DNA of 64,000 nucleotides from JTS-RE37 sp041743975 (GTDB lineage Bacteria > Bacteroidota > Bacteroidia > Flavobacteriales > Flavobacteriaceae). The notes beneath the pieces are model-generated. The model was not told where the DNA came from. It saw nothing but the letters and a program-made list of their open reading frames with translations, and searched no databases. Position numbers and translations under genes: made by a program. The first letter of the stretch is position 1, and every line of letters begins with the position of its first letter. This document shows positions 1-8,537 of the stretch, in pieces. The DNA lies in NCBI GenBank assembly GCA_041743975.1, contig JBGTLT010000162.1, positions 38,448-102,447 on the forward strand. Reading direction: 5' to 3'.

Positions 1-512
1 TGCAGGAAGGTATGTTCTGGCTTTCTGAAACTCCTGAAATACCCTCTAAAGGATGGGATGCCGCCATTAAAAGGGTATGTACCTACGGCCTTTTTAAAAC
101 CCCGGGGGAACCATCAGGCTTTTGGGTGTTCAATACCCATTTTGACCATATCGGGGAAGTTGCGCGGGCGGAAAGCGTTGCCTTGATCTTAAAAAAGATA
201 GGTGAAATCAACAGCCAGGGTTTGCCGGTGATCCTTATGGGGGATCTCAATCTCGAACCCGGGCATACGGCGATCCGGGCATTAACAGCAAAAATGGACG
301 ATACCCGGGTTATTGCCGGCAAAAAGGCTTTTGGACCGGAAGGCACCTTCAATGGGTTTCAGTTTCAGGAGCCCGTTACGCGCAGGATCGATTACATCTT
401 TATATCAGACGGGGATTTTTCAGTAGTGAAGTATGCCGTCCTGAGCGATTCCATGGATTGCAGGTACCCCTCAGACCACCTCCCGGTCTATGCCCGGTTG
501 CAATTTAAATAA
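1..512 (+). CDS. Endonuclease/exonuclease/phosphatase (EEP) family protein, 5'-truncated by the window edge
   Basis: Only about the last 170 residues are present. The frame stays open to the left of the first ATG (position 12), so the true start lies outside the window. The fragment carries late EEP-fold motifs: NTHFDHIGE, then VILMGDLNLEPG with the catalytic Asp-Asn pair, IDYIFIS, and the closing SDHLPV with the Asp-His of the active site. The family uses Mg2+ to cleave phosphodiester or phosphomonoester bonds; members close to this one in Bacteroidota have no settled substrate, so I do not assign one. The gene converges on the TauE-like gene with 14 bases between stop codons. The missing N-terminus hides any signal peptide. 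Confidence 0.85.
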   Translation, partial: QEGMFWLSETPEIPSKGWDAAIKRVCTYGLFKTPGEPSGFWVFNTHFDHIGEVARAESVALILKKIGEINSQGLPVILMGDLNLEPGHTAIRALTAKMDDTRVIAGKKAFGPEGTFNGFQFQEPVTRRIDYIFISDGDFSVVKYAVLSDSMDCRYPSDHLPVYARLQFK

Positions 513-526
513 TAGGGCTGCCTGGA

Positions 527-1282
527 TTATCGCCATAAGATCAGCAGCGCCCCTATTGCCGTCAGCACAAGGATCATCCTCCGGTAGAACCCCTCCTTGA
601 TTATCTTCACCATCCTGATTCCCAGGAACAACCCTATCAATACCCCCGGAACCAGGGCCAGGTTTATTTTCAGGCTTTCCGGGGTTATGGTACCCCATAC
701 AAAAATATGCAACGGCAGCTTGCATACATTTACAATGAGGAATAGCCAGGCCGCCGTTCCAATGAACTCATTTTTTGGCAACCTCATCGCCAGGAAAAAG
801 ATATTGGCAAACGCCCCGGCCAGGTTGCCTATCATGGTTGTGATGCCGGCCATGATCCCCATAATTCCTGCAAAAGCCCAATGTCCGGGAACTGCTTCCG
901 ACTTTTTCTGATCCCACCAATACATCAGCGCTGCACTCCCAAGAATGATGATTGCCATGCCGATTTTAAAGGTATTTTCGGGAAGGTCCTTCCCGATGAA
1001 CACCCCTATCAGCAAGCCGAGCAACATCCACGGAAGAAACCGTAAAATGTAGCCCCACCGGGCGTGACGGCTGTAATAGTATACCGCGAACAGGTCTCCC
1101 AGCACCAGGAGCGGAACGAGGAGCCCGGTCGATTCCCGTGCTCCGAAAGCCAGGGCCATAAGGGTAACGATGACGATCTCGATGCCTTTGATACCCGACT
1201 TCGAAATCCCCAGCACCACGGTGGCGGTAAAAGCAATAGTCCATACCGTAAGGGAAAGATCGGGAAAGAACAAAAATGGCAT
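527..1282 (-). CDS. Sulfite exporter TauE/SafE family membrane protein
   Basis: 251 residues, almost wholly hydrophobic, with about eight predicted membrane spans in two halves. The first half has the GISKSGIKGIEI segment near the N-terminus, the second half the TTMIGNLAGAFANIFF segment, matching the internal duplication of the TauE/SafE family. Family members export sulfite, sulfoacetate or other small organic anions across the inner membrane; the substrate here cannot be read from sequence. It diverges from the symporter gene at 1353. A minus-strand TACATTTG box at 1303-1310 could serve this gene, but no good upstream element is seen. Length is normal for the family. Confidence 0.85.
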   Translation of the reverse strand: MPFLFFPDLSLTVWTIAFTATVVLGISKSGIKGIEIVIVTLMALAFGARESTGLLVPLLVLGDLFAVYYYSRHARWGYILRFLPWMLLGLLIGVFIGKDLPENTFKIGMAIIILGSAALMYWWDQKKSEAVPGHWAFAGIMGIMAGITTMIGNLAGAFANIFFLAMRLPKNEFIGTAAWLFLIVNVCKLPLHIFVWGTITPESLKINLALVPGVLIGLFLGIRMVKIIKEGFYRRMILVLTAIGALLILWR

Positions 1283-1352
1283 GGGTACTTCAGGATTGAA
1301 AACAAATGTATCTTAAAAAATAATATCTTTATGGCTCAACCAAAACCAAACT

Positions 1353-3164
1353 ATGGTCTTAAGCACATTTGATTATACGCTGATCATTATCTTTTTCAGC
1401 ATCGTACTGACGGTCGGTGTAGTCGTTTCAAAAAAATCAGGAAAGGATACAACAGAATTTTTCTTATCGGGCCGGACGATGCCCTGGTGGTTGCTGGGAC
1501 TGTCTATGGTGGCGACTACATTTTCAACAGACACCCCAAACCTGGTTACGGATATTGTAAGGACGAACGGGGTTTCCGGGAACTGGGTATGGTGGGCCTT
1601 CCTGATCACCGGACTTCTGACGGTATTTGTATATGCGAAACTGTGGAGAAGATCGAATGTCAATACGGATCTGGAATTCTATGAAATGCGGTACGGGGGT
1701 GCGCCAGCCCGTTTTTTAAGAAAATTCAGGGCCATTTACCTGGGGGTAATTTTCAACGTTATCACCATGTCTGCCGTAACCCTGGCTGCCATCAAAATAG
1801 GGGGTATCATGTTGGGACTTGAACCCTGGGTAACGGTTGTGAGTGCCGGATTGATCACCGTAACCTTCAGTGCGCTGGGTGGGTTCAAAGGGGTGGTATA
1901 TACCGATTTCCTTTTGTTTTTTGTAGCCATGAGCGGCGCAATAGGGGCAGCGTATTATCTGGTAAATATCCCGGAGGTTGGGGGTATTGAGGCCCTGATG
2001 GCCAACGAACATGTAAAGGATAAACTTAACATTCTCCCCGATTTTAGCAATAAGAGTGCCTTGATAACCCTGTTTATCATTCCCCTGGCGGTACAGTGGT
2101 GGAGTTCCTGGTATCCCGGAGCTGAACCCGGGGGCGGCGGCTATATTGCCCAAAGGATGCTGGCCGCCAAAAACGAGAACCATGCCATTGGAGCAACCTT
2201 CTTTTTTAACATAATGCATTATGCATTACGACCCTGGCCATGGATTTTAGTTGCGCTTGCCTCCCTTGTCGTATACCCGGACATAGCGAGCATCCATGAG
2301 GCATTCCCCAATGTTGCAAGCGATAAGCTGGGCCATGACCTGGCTTATTCCGCCATGTTGACCAAATTACCCAGCGGTTTGTTGGGGCTTGTCCTGGCAT
2401 CCCTGGTCGCTGCCTATATGTCTACCATTTCGACACAGCTGAATTGGGGGTCGTCTTATATCGTTTATGATTTTTACAAACAACAGATCAATCCGGGGGC
2501 TTCTGAAAAAAAATTAGTGGCAGTAGGCCGCTTGTCTACCATAGCCCTGATGGTTTTTAGTGCCATCTTAGCCTTATTGCTCCAGAATGCGTTGCAATTA
2601 TTTGAAGTTCTCCTTGTATTCGGGGCGGGGACCGGGCTTATCTTTATCCTAAGATGGTTCTGGTGGCGGATCAATGCCTGGAGTGAAATCACCGCCATGT
2701 TTGCCTCCGGGATCATCTCCATTGTTTTGAAACTTACCCCCGTTGGCCCCTTCTTTTTTGCTGCAGATACGGGTGTTCTCCCCGATTGGATGGAATATCC
2801 TTTTGTAGTCCTGGCCACTACCCTCATCTGGCTTGCGGCTACCTTTATGACACAACCGGAGTCTGCTGATGTCCTCCGGAGTTTCTACCGGAAGATACAA
2901 CCAGGCGGCCCCGGATGGGCTAAGGTTATTGCCGATGCCCGGGAAGACAATGTGGAGCTTGTAAAAAAAGGTGATAAATGGAGTGTACCTGCCGGGATCA
3001 GTGCCATGCTGGTTGGATGCGTACTCATCTATAGTTGTATGTTCGCCACTGGTTACTGGATCTACGGGAGACAGCCAATGGCCCTGATCCTTACCGGTAT
3101 CGCCATCCTTTCAGCCATTCTTTTGATCCGGTTGTGGAATCGCATGAAGGAACACATATTGTAA
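1353..3164 (+). CDS. Sodium:solute symporter (SSS family)
   Basis: 603 residues with about 13-14 hydrophobic spans. The N-terminus (FDYTLIIIFFSIVLTVGVVV, then FFLSGRTMPWWLLGLSMVAT) is the classic SSS start: first helix, then the FLAGR-like loop and helix with the Na+ site. The family couples Na+ entry to uptake of sugars, amino acids, nucleosides or carboxylates; the substrate is unknown. It is followed 75 bases later on the same strand by a heparan-glucosaminide-acetyltransferase-like protein (3240), a pairing that hints at amino-sugar or glycan use, but this is inference only. A TATCTTTA box at 1324-1331 sits before the start; no clear -33 element. Confidence 0.88.
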   Translation: MVLSTFDYTLIIIFFSIVLTVGVVVSKKSGKDTTEFFLSGRTMPWWLLGLSMVATTFSTDTPNLVTDIVRTNGVSGNWVWWAFLITGLLTVFVYAKLWRRSNVNTDLEFYEMRYGGAPARFLRKFRAIYLGVIFNVITMSAVTLAAIKIGGIMLGLEPWVTVVSAGLITVTFSALGGFKGVVYTDFLLFFVAMSGAIGAAYYLVNIPEVGGIEALMANEHVKDKLNILPDFSNKSALITLFIIPLAVQWWSSWYPGAEPGGGGYIAQRMLAAKNENHAIGATFFFNIMHYALRPWPWILVALASLVVYPDIASIHEAFPNVASDKLGHDLAYSAMLTKLPSGLLGLVLASLVAAYMSTISTQLNWGSSYIVYDFYKQQINPGASEKKLVAVGRLSTIALMVFSAILALLLQNALQLFEVLLVFGAGTGLIFILRWFWWRINAWSEITAMFASGIISIVLKLTPVGPFFFAADTGVLPDWMEYPFVVLATTLIWLAATFMTQPESADVLRSFYRKIQPGGPGWAKVIADAREDNVELVKKGDKWSVPAGISAMLVGCVLIYSCMFATGYWIYGRQPMALILTGIAILSAILLIRLWNRMKEHIL

Positions 3165-3239
3165 GACGGGAAAAAGTATAAACAGTCAGAACGAGCTCTG
3201 TAGCCAGGTTTCCATTAATCCTAAAATGTTTCAATTAAT

Positions 3240-4328
3240 ATGAAGCAAAGAATAGTATCGGTTGATATTTTCAGGGGCCTTACCATAGCCCTTATGATCC
3301 TCGTGAATACCCCTGGAACCTGGGCTGATGTCTACAGCCCTTTTTTACATGCTCCTTGGCATGGGTACACCCCCACGGACCTTGTCTTCCCATTCTTCCT
3401 TTTTATAGTAGGTACTTCCATTGTCTTCTCATACCGGAATAAACCGGCGCGCCCGGCCACATACAGGAAAATCCTGGTCCGGACTTTAAAATTGATAGGC
3501 CTCGGACTTTTCCTGGGGGCTTTTACCATTTATTTCCCCTTTATCAAGGACTTTGAAGACATTCGTTTCCCGGGGGTATTGCAGCGTATTGGGATTGTGT
3601 TCTTCTTCGCTGCCATCCTGTTCCTTAATTTCAGCTGGAAGACCCTGGTCGCCATCTGCGCATTCATATTGGTTGGATACTGGTTGTTGATGGGGTATGT
3701 CCCGGTAAACGGGATGGAATCCACCTTTGACCGGGCGGCCAACAACCTGGCCAATTATGTGGACCTCAATATTCTGGGCACTCATATGTATAAGGAGGAT
3801 TATGACCCGGAAGGGATTTTAAGCACCCTCCCTTCCATCGCTTCCTCCTTGCTGGGGATTTTTACCGGCCTCCTCCTCACATCAGAACATCGGAAGAAAA
3901 TTTCCGTTATGCTGGTGATGGGCGGGGTAATGCTTCTTGTGGGCCACTTATGGGATTTGGCATTCCCTATCAATAAAGCCCTGTGGAGCAGTAGTTTTGT
4001 GCTGGTAACCGCGGGCTGGGCCAATGTTTTGCTGGCAGTGATCTATTACCTCACAGATGTGAAGGGCAAGGATTTCGGGGGCATATTCAAAGCAACCGGC
4101 GCCAACGCAATTACCGTTTACTTCCTGTCGAGCTTTATAACCAATCTCTTTTATTCCATAAAAGTCGAAAGGGATACCTCCATCCACGAATGGCTTTATC
4201 AACATATCTATGTCCATGAATTTCTGCCGCCCAAGCTCTCTTCCCTGTTGTATGCCTTTACGGTGGTTACATTCTATATACTGCTTGCCATGGTAATGTA
4301 CAGAAAAAAAATATTCATCAAAGTGTAA
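3240..4328 (+). CDS. Multi-pass membrane acyltransferase-like protein (HGSNAT / DUF5009 type)
   Basis: 362 residues with about ten membrane spans. The N-terminus RIVSVDIFRGLTIALMILVN and the following PTDLVFPFFLFIVGTSI are hallmarks of the DUF5009/heparan-alpha-glucosaminide N-acetyltransferase-like family. The human homologue moves acetyl groups from cytosolic acetyl-CoA across a membrane onto terminal glucosamine; bacterial members are usually uncharacterised. The gene follows the SSS symporter in the same direction, so the two may be co-transcribed. It converges on the esterase gene at 4354 with 25 bases between stops. Fold assignment is firm, the reaction is not. Confidence 0.82.
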   Translation: MKQRIVSVDIFRGLTIALMILVNTPGTWADVYSPFLHAPWHGYTPTDLVFPFFLFIVGTSIVFSYRNKPARPATYRKILVRTLKLIGLGLFLGAFTIYFPFIKDFEDIRFPGVLQRIGIVFFFAAILFLNFSWKTLVAICAFILVGYWLLMGYVPVNGMESTFDRAANNLANYVDLNILGTHMYKEDYDPEGILSTLPSIASSLLGIFTGLLLTSEHRKKISVMLVMGGVMLLVGHLWDLAFPINKALWSSSFVLVTAGWANVLLAVIYYLTDVKGKDFGGIFKATGANAITVYFLSSFITNLFYSIKVERDTSIHEWLYQHIYVHEFLPPKLSSLLYAFTVVTFYILLAMVMYRKKIFIKV

Positions 4329-4353
4329 CTTTTAACCCCTGCACAGGTATGTA

Positions 4354-5202
4354 TTATTCCTGGGTTATCTGGCGCATCCCTGTTGCAGGCTCCGTCTCCC
4401 TGAATGCCCACTTCAGGAATTCGGGGAAAACTGTGGCCCAGGTAGGCAAATTATGCTTTCCCCCCTGTACTTCCACATAGGTTATGTCCCCAGGGAAAGA
4501 GTACCCTTTCTGCTGTAATTCCTTTATTACATCCAGCGTATCATCAATGGAATCTATAATCCCGTTTAGGTTTCGATCGGCATGTTCATCCTGTGTACCG
4601 CATTGAAACCAGAATTTCAAGTGTGGGTGGTACGGCCCTTGTTTAATTTCATCGAGGATAATACGGCTCCTGTCCGCAAGGTCCTTTTTCTGATAGGCCT
4701 TTTTCCGCCACCAAAAGGAGCCGCTGAACACCCCTGTTTTCCCGAATACCCGGGCATGCTTAAAGACAATATCAAATGCTGACAAGCCGCCCAAAGACAT
4801 GCCACAGTACACCCAGTCTCCCGGTTGCTCAGAGGTATTGAACTCACTTTTGAGAAAAGGCACAAACTCTTCCACAATGAATTTGGAATACAGGTGGGCA
4901 TTGCCACCCCTTCCCTTAAAATCAGCCCTGGAAATTGTGCCGTAGTCGTGTATCCGGTTATCGTTGGTTTCTATGCCAATATATATAAAGGGCTGAATGT
5001 GTTTGTTCCTGAAGGTATTAATCAGTGTTTGTTCCAGTCCCATCCCTAAAAAATCCTGTCCGTCATTCATCAATAAAACAGGGAAAGGTTTTTGAGCGGT
5101 CTTAAAATTGCCCGGGGCGGCCAGGCGAAAGCTTACCTTCCTTTCCAGGTTCCTGGAAAGGAAGCTTCCTTTCAACATCATTATATCCGTTTCGAATTGC
5201 AT
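4354..5202 (-). CDS. Alpha/beta-hydrolase, esterase D-like
   Basis: 282 residues from the ATG at 5202; an upstream TTG at 5223 would add seven residues and is less likely. The fold is an alpha/beta-hydrolase of the putative esterase (esterase D/enterochelin esterase) group: PVLLMNDGQDF after the first strands, the nucleophile elbow GMSLGG (Ser in VYCGMSLGGLSAF), an Asp region in CGTQDEHADRN, and the catalytic His in GGKHNLPTW near the C-terminus. No signal peptide, so it is probably cytosolic. It is divergent from a second esterase-type gene (5328) and borders the GCS2/ATP-grasp cluster; shared promoter space suggests both hydrolases belong to the same pathway. Substrate unknown. Confidence 0.82.
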   Translation of the reverse strand: MQFETDIMMLKGSFLSRNLERKVSFRLAAPGNFKTAQKPFPVLLMNDGQDFLGMGLEQTLINTFRNKHIQPFIYIGIETNDNRIHDYGTISRADFKGRGGNAHLYSKFIVEEFVPFLKSEFNTSEQPGDWVYCGMSLGGLSAFDIVFKHARVFGKTGVFSGSFWWRKKAYQKKDLADRSRIILDEIKQGPYHPHLKFWFQCGTQDEHADRNLNGIIDSIDDTLDVIKELQQKGYSFPGDITYVEVQGGKHNLPTWATVFPEFLKWAFRETEPATGMRQITQE

Positions 5203-5290
5203 CGGTTTTTGTAGAAGTTGCAAGTATAACGAATCCGTAAATTAAATCTTGCCCTGGCAGAAATTAATCTAAATTAGCCGCCATTGATTA

Positions 5291-5322
5291 GTTGTAAGAT
5301 TAACATATTTAGGGTACATTTA
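5291..5322 (+). promoter_or_regulatory. Candidate promoter of the esterase/ATP-grasp operon
   Basis: GTTG at 5291-5294 and TACATTTA at 5315-5322 are separated by 20 bases, close to the Bacteroidota pattern TTTG-N19-TAnnTTTG. The ATG at 5328 lies only five bases after the box, so a transcript begun here would be nearly leaderless. Confidence 0.4.
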
Positions 5323-5327
5323 GAATA

Positions 5328-6038
5328 ATGGCAAATATCCAACACCTTCAATACTATTCCAATACGATGGGAATGGACATCAACCTGGAAATTACCGGGC
5401 ATTGGGGCCATCCGGTATTGATGTTTCCTTCATCAGGCGGTCAGTATACCCAAAATACAGATTTTGGGCTTAACGGGTCGGTTATGCAATTTGTTGAGGA
5501 GGGGCGCATCAAACTATACAATGTGGAAACGTTGGACATGCGGTCCTTTTATGCTGACGGGATGGCATCGGAAATAAAGATCCACAACTACGAATTATAC
5601 ATGCGGTTCCTTCAAAATGAATTGATCCCTTATATACAAAGGGAATGCAACACCCACCGGGTTGCGGTGTCTGGAGTGAGCTTCGGGGGCTACCATGCGG
5701 CCAATACCGCCTTTCGTTTCCCCGATTTCATTTCACACCTCTTCTCCATGTCGGGGGTATTCAGCATCCGAAATTTTGTTCCACTTTCGGAGGATATGCG
5801 AATTTACTTTAATTGTCCGGACGAGTTTATGAAACACGAAGAGTCCTGGAAATACAATCACATGCAGATTGTGTTGAGCACGTCAGACTGGGATAGTTGC
5901 AAACCGAAGAACCAGCACATGGCAGGAATCCTGGATTCAAAAGGTATTGCCCACTGGTATGACGAAAAAAAATGGATAGAGCACGACTGGCCCTTGTGGA
6001 AAATGGTTTTCCCGGAATATATTGGCCGTTATTTTTAG
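5328..6038 (+). CDS. Esterase family alpha/beta-hydrolase
   Basis: 236 residues. Nucleophile elbow GVSFGG with Ser118, a likely acid around Asp187 (STSDWDSC) and catalytic His219 (WIEHDWPLW) give a full triad. The central HPVLMFPSSGGQYTQ segment resembles the putative-esterase family used for acyl, lactone or peptide-ester hydrolysis. No signal peptide or membrane segment. The gene starts a same-strand run: ATP-grasp at 6067 (28 bases on), GCS2 ligase, glutamine amidotransferase and a second ATP-grasp. This context suggests the hydrolase trims or releases a product of the ligases. That role is inference; the fold and triad are visible. Confidence 0.82.
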   Translation: MANIQHLQYYSNTMGMDINLEITGHWGHPVLMFPSSGGQYTQNTDFGLNGSVMQFVEEGRIKLYNVETLDMRSFYADGMASEIKIHNYELYMRFLQNELIPYIQRECNTHRVAVSGVSFGGYHAANTAFRFPDFISHLFSMSGVFSIRNFVPLSEDMRIYFNCPDEFMKHEESWKYNHMQIVLSTSDWDSCKPKNQHMAGILDSKGIAHWYDEKKWIEHDWPLWKMVFPEYIGRYF

Positions 6039-6066
6039 AAGTTGAAACGATTCAAAATTATACATC

Positions 6067-7296
6067 ATGTCAAAAAAAGTAGGGATATTATTTGGAATGG
6101 AAGATACCTTCCCCTGGGCTTTTATCAATAAAGTCAATGAATTGGGGAATGGAACAGTGGTAGCAGAACCCGTGACCATCGATAAGGTACAGCAGGGGAT
6201 CGATTACGGATACCATGTGATCATCGACCGGATATCGCAGGAAGTACCTTTTTACCGATCGTACCTTAAAAACGCCGCTTTGATGGGGACGGCAGTAATC
6301 AATAACCCCTTTTGGTGGAGTGCAGATGAAAAGTTTTTTAACAATTGCCTTTCCATGCAGATAGGTGTCCCGGTACCAAAAACAATCCTGCTGCCTTCCA
6401 AAGCCCGGCCGGATGATACTACTGAAAAATCTTTCAGGAACCTTAAAGCACCGCTGGACTGGGATTACATTTTTAACTATATCGGATTTCCGGCTTACAT
6501 GAAACCCCATTCCGGGGGCGGGTGGAAAAGTGTTTACCGGGTAGACAACCAGGACGACCTGTTCGACAAACTTGAGGAAACCGGACAGTTGGTTATGATG
6601 CTACAGGAGGAAATTGTTTTCGAAGATTATTACAGGGTCTACTGCCTGGGTCAAAAATATGTGCACATTATGCCCTATGAGCCTCGCAACGCCTTCCATG
6701 AACGCTATGTAACCGAACCTAAAACAACCGGGGAGGAGCATCAGAAGTTGATGAAGACCATCCATGACTATACCATTAAGCTCAACAAGGCCCTGGGTTA
6801 TGATTTTAACACAGTGGAATTTGCGATTCGCAATGGCATTCCCTATGCGATCGACTTCTGCAACCCGGCTCCTGATGCGGATATACATTCTGTGGGACAG
6901 GCCAATTTTAACTGGATCGTCGAACATGCTGCAAAATTTGCCGTGGAAAAGGCTAATTCTCACAAAGCCAGGCAAAACAACTGCTCCTGGGGAACATTTT
7001 TACAAACAGCCGTAAACCCGCCCATACCAATAGCGGCCAAGGTCAACTTAAAAACAGCAGCCCAGGCCAAAAAAACAGCGGTAAAAACACCGATGGACAT
7101 TGAGGCAAAATCTTCGGTCCGGAAGTTGAGGGCGGTTGTCAACAAAACGACATCAAAGCCCAAGCCTGTTAGTAAAGGTTCAAAAGCTACCGCTGCCACA
7201 GCCAAATTCAAAACCGGGGAAACCGATTCAGCCAAGGCTGCCAGAGAAAAGAAAGATACAGGCAAAGCAGCGGCAAAAAAACCTAAAACCAAATAG
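6067..7296 (+). CDS. ATP-grasp ligase (RimK-like) with a Lys/Ala-rich C-terminal tail
   Basis: 409 residues. Residues 1-~310 form an ATP-grasp ligase: a pre-ATP-grasp region, the nucleotide-binding AYMKPHSGGGWKSV (Lys146 and glycine loop), LQEEIVFEDYYRVYCLG, and the metal-binding NTVEFAIRNGIPYAIDFCNP (Glu251, Asp263, Asn266). ATP-grasp enzymes activate a carboxylate as acyl-phosphate and join it to an amine or thiol. Residues ~318-409 are quite different: low complexity, rich in Lys, Ala, Thr and Pro, strongly basic and without hydrophobic core, like a histone H1 or AlgP tail. It precedes the GCS2 ligase by 32 bases. Substrate unknown; the tail may bind nucleic acid or polyanions. Confidence 0.85.
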   Translation: MSKKVGILFGMEDTFPWAFINKVNELGNGTVVAEPVTIDKVQQGIDYGYHVIIDRISQEVPFYRSYLKNAALMGTAVINNPFWWSADEKFFNNCLSMQIGVPVPKTILLPSKARPDDTTEKSFRNLKAPLDWDYIFNYIGFPAYMKPHSGGGWKSVYRVDNQDDLFDKLEETGQLVMMLQEEIVFEDYYRVYCLGQKYVHIMPYEPRNAFHERYVTEPKTTGEEHQKLMKTIHDYTIKLNKALGYDFNTVEFAIRNGIPYAIDFCNPAPDADIHSVGQANFNWIVEHAAKFAVEKANSHKARQNNCSWGTFLQTAVNPPIPIAAKVNLKTAAQAKKTAVKTPMDIEAKSSVRKLRAVVNKTTSKPKPVSKGSKATAATAKFKTGETDSAKAAREKKDTGKAAAKKPKTK

Positions 7297-7328
7297 TAAG
7301 CGAGGAGCTGTAAACCCCGATACGGAAA

Positions 7329-8426
7329 ATGCATAAGTTCACACTAGGGATAGAAGAAGAATTTCAAATACTGGATGCCGAAACTTTAAAACTTCGTTCC
7401 CAGATGTCAAAGATTATTGACGGGGGAAAAGTACTTTTAAAGGAACGCATCAAGGAAGAAATGCATCAGTCCGTTGTGGAAATGGGCACTAATGTCTGTG
7501 AAAATATACAACAGGCCAGGGATGAAGTTTCCTACCTAAGGCAACAGGTCATTGCACTCGCTGCCAAAGAGGACCTTAAAGTCGCCGCTGCAGGTACCCA
7601 TCCATTTTCTCACTGGAGCGAACAACTCATAACCCCCAACCCGCGATATGATGCCCTGATAGCTGAAATGAAGGATGTGGCGCGGTCCAATCTTATCTTT
7701 GGGATGCATGTGCACATAGGGATACCCAACCGGGAAGAAGGGCTTCAGATCATGAATGTGGCCCGGTATTTTTTGCCCCATCTGTATGCCCTTTCCACCA
7801 ATTCGCCATTTTGGGAAGGCCGGGAGACAGGGTTTAAATCCTTTCGATCCAAGATCTTTGATAAATTTCCGAGAACAGGGATCCCGCCCTACTTTGCCAG
7901 TGTCGCCGAATATGATAAATTCATTGAAATCCTGGTAAAGACCCGCTGTATAGACAACGGCAAGAAAATTTGGTGGGACATCCGTTTGCATCCGTTTTAT
8001 CCCACAGTGGAATTCCGGGTGTGCGATATGGTCCTGACCGTTGATGAGGTAATGTGTATTGCAGCACTGATGCAATGTATCATTGCAAAACTCCATCTGT
8101 TACATCAGAAGAACCAGAGTTTCAGGTCGTACAGGCGTGTCCTGATCAATGAAAACAAATGGCGTGCAGCCCGATGGGGCATAGAGGCGCAACTCATTGA
8201 TTTTGGGAAAGAAGAAGAGGTGCCGTTCAATACACTTATCAACGAACTTCTCGAGTTTATAGATGATGTGGTGGATGACCTGGGCTGCCGAACTGAAGTG
8301 AATTATGTATACCAGATGTTACAGCAGGGTTCGGGGGCCGACAGGCAGCTTAAGGTTTTTGAGGATTCCCAGGATCTGAAACAGGTGGTACAGTACATCG
8401 TGGAACAAACTGCCAAAGGGCTGTAA
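7329..8426 (+). CDS. Carboxylate-amine ligase, GCS2/YbdK family
   Basis: 365 residues, the usual length for the YbdK-type glutamate-cysteine ligase 2 family. The N-terminal FTLGIEEEFQILD (acidic metal ligands at residues 9-11), FGMHVHIGIPN, and WWDIRLHPFYPTVEFRVCD are the family's glutamine-synthetase-fold motifs. GCS2 enzymes form gamma-glutamyl amides, glutathione's first step in some organisms; E. coli YbdK has only weak glutamate-cysteine ligase activity, so the real amine partner here is open. No gshB-type partner is adjacent, but ATP-grasp ligases flank it on both sides. Likely makes the first amide bond of a small peptide-like metabolite. Confidence 0.85.
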   Translation: MHKFTLGIEEEFQILDAETLKLRSQMSKIIDGGKVLLKERIKEEMHQSVVEMGTNVCENIQQARDEVSYLRQQVIALAAKEDLKVAAAGTHPFSHWSEQLITPNPRYDALIAEMKDVARSNLIFGMHVHIGIPNREEGLQIMNVARYFLPHLYALSTNSPFWEGRETGFKSFRSKIFDKFPRTGIPPYFASVAEYDKFIEILVKTRCIDNGKKIWWDIRLHPFYPTVEFRVCDMVLTVDEVMCIAALMQCIIAKLHLLHQKNQSFRSYRRVLINENKWRAARWGIEAQLIDFGKEEEVPFNTLINELLEFIDDVVDDLGCRTEVNYVYQMLQQGSGADRQLKVFEDSQDLKQVVQYIVEQTAKGL

Positions 8427-8537
8427 GCCGGACAAAAGAAAAAGACAACTTTTGCGTTAGGGGTACGATCGGAAGAATTTTCAGGGGAGTATCCTAAGGA
8501 AAGCAGGGTACCGATATCAGAAATCAAAAAAAAAACT

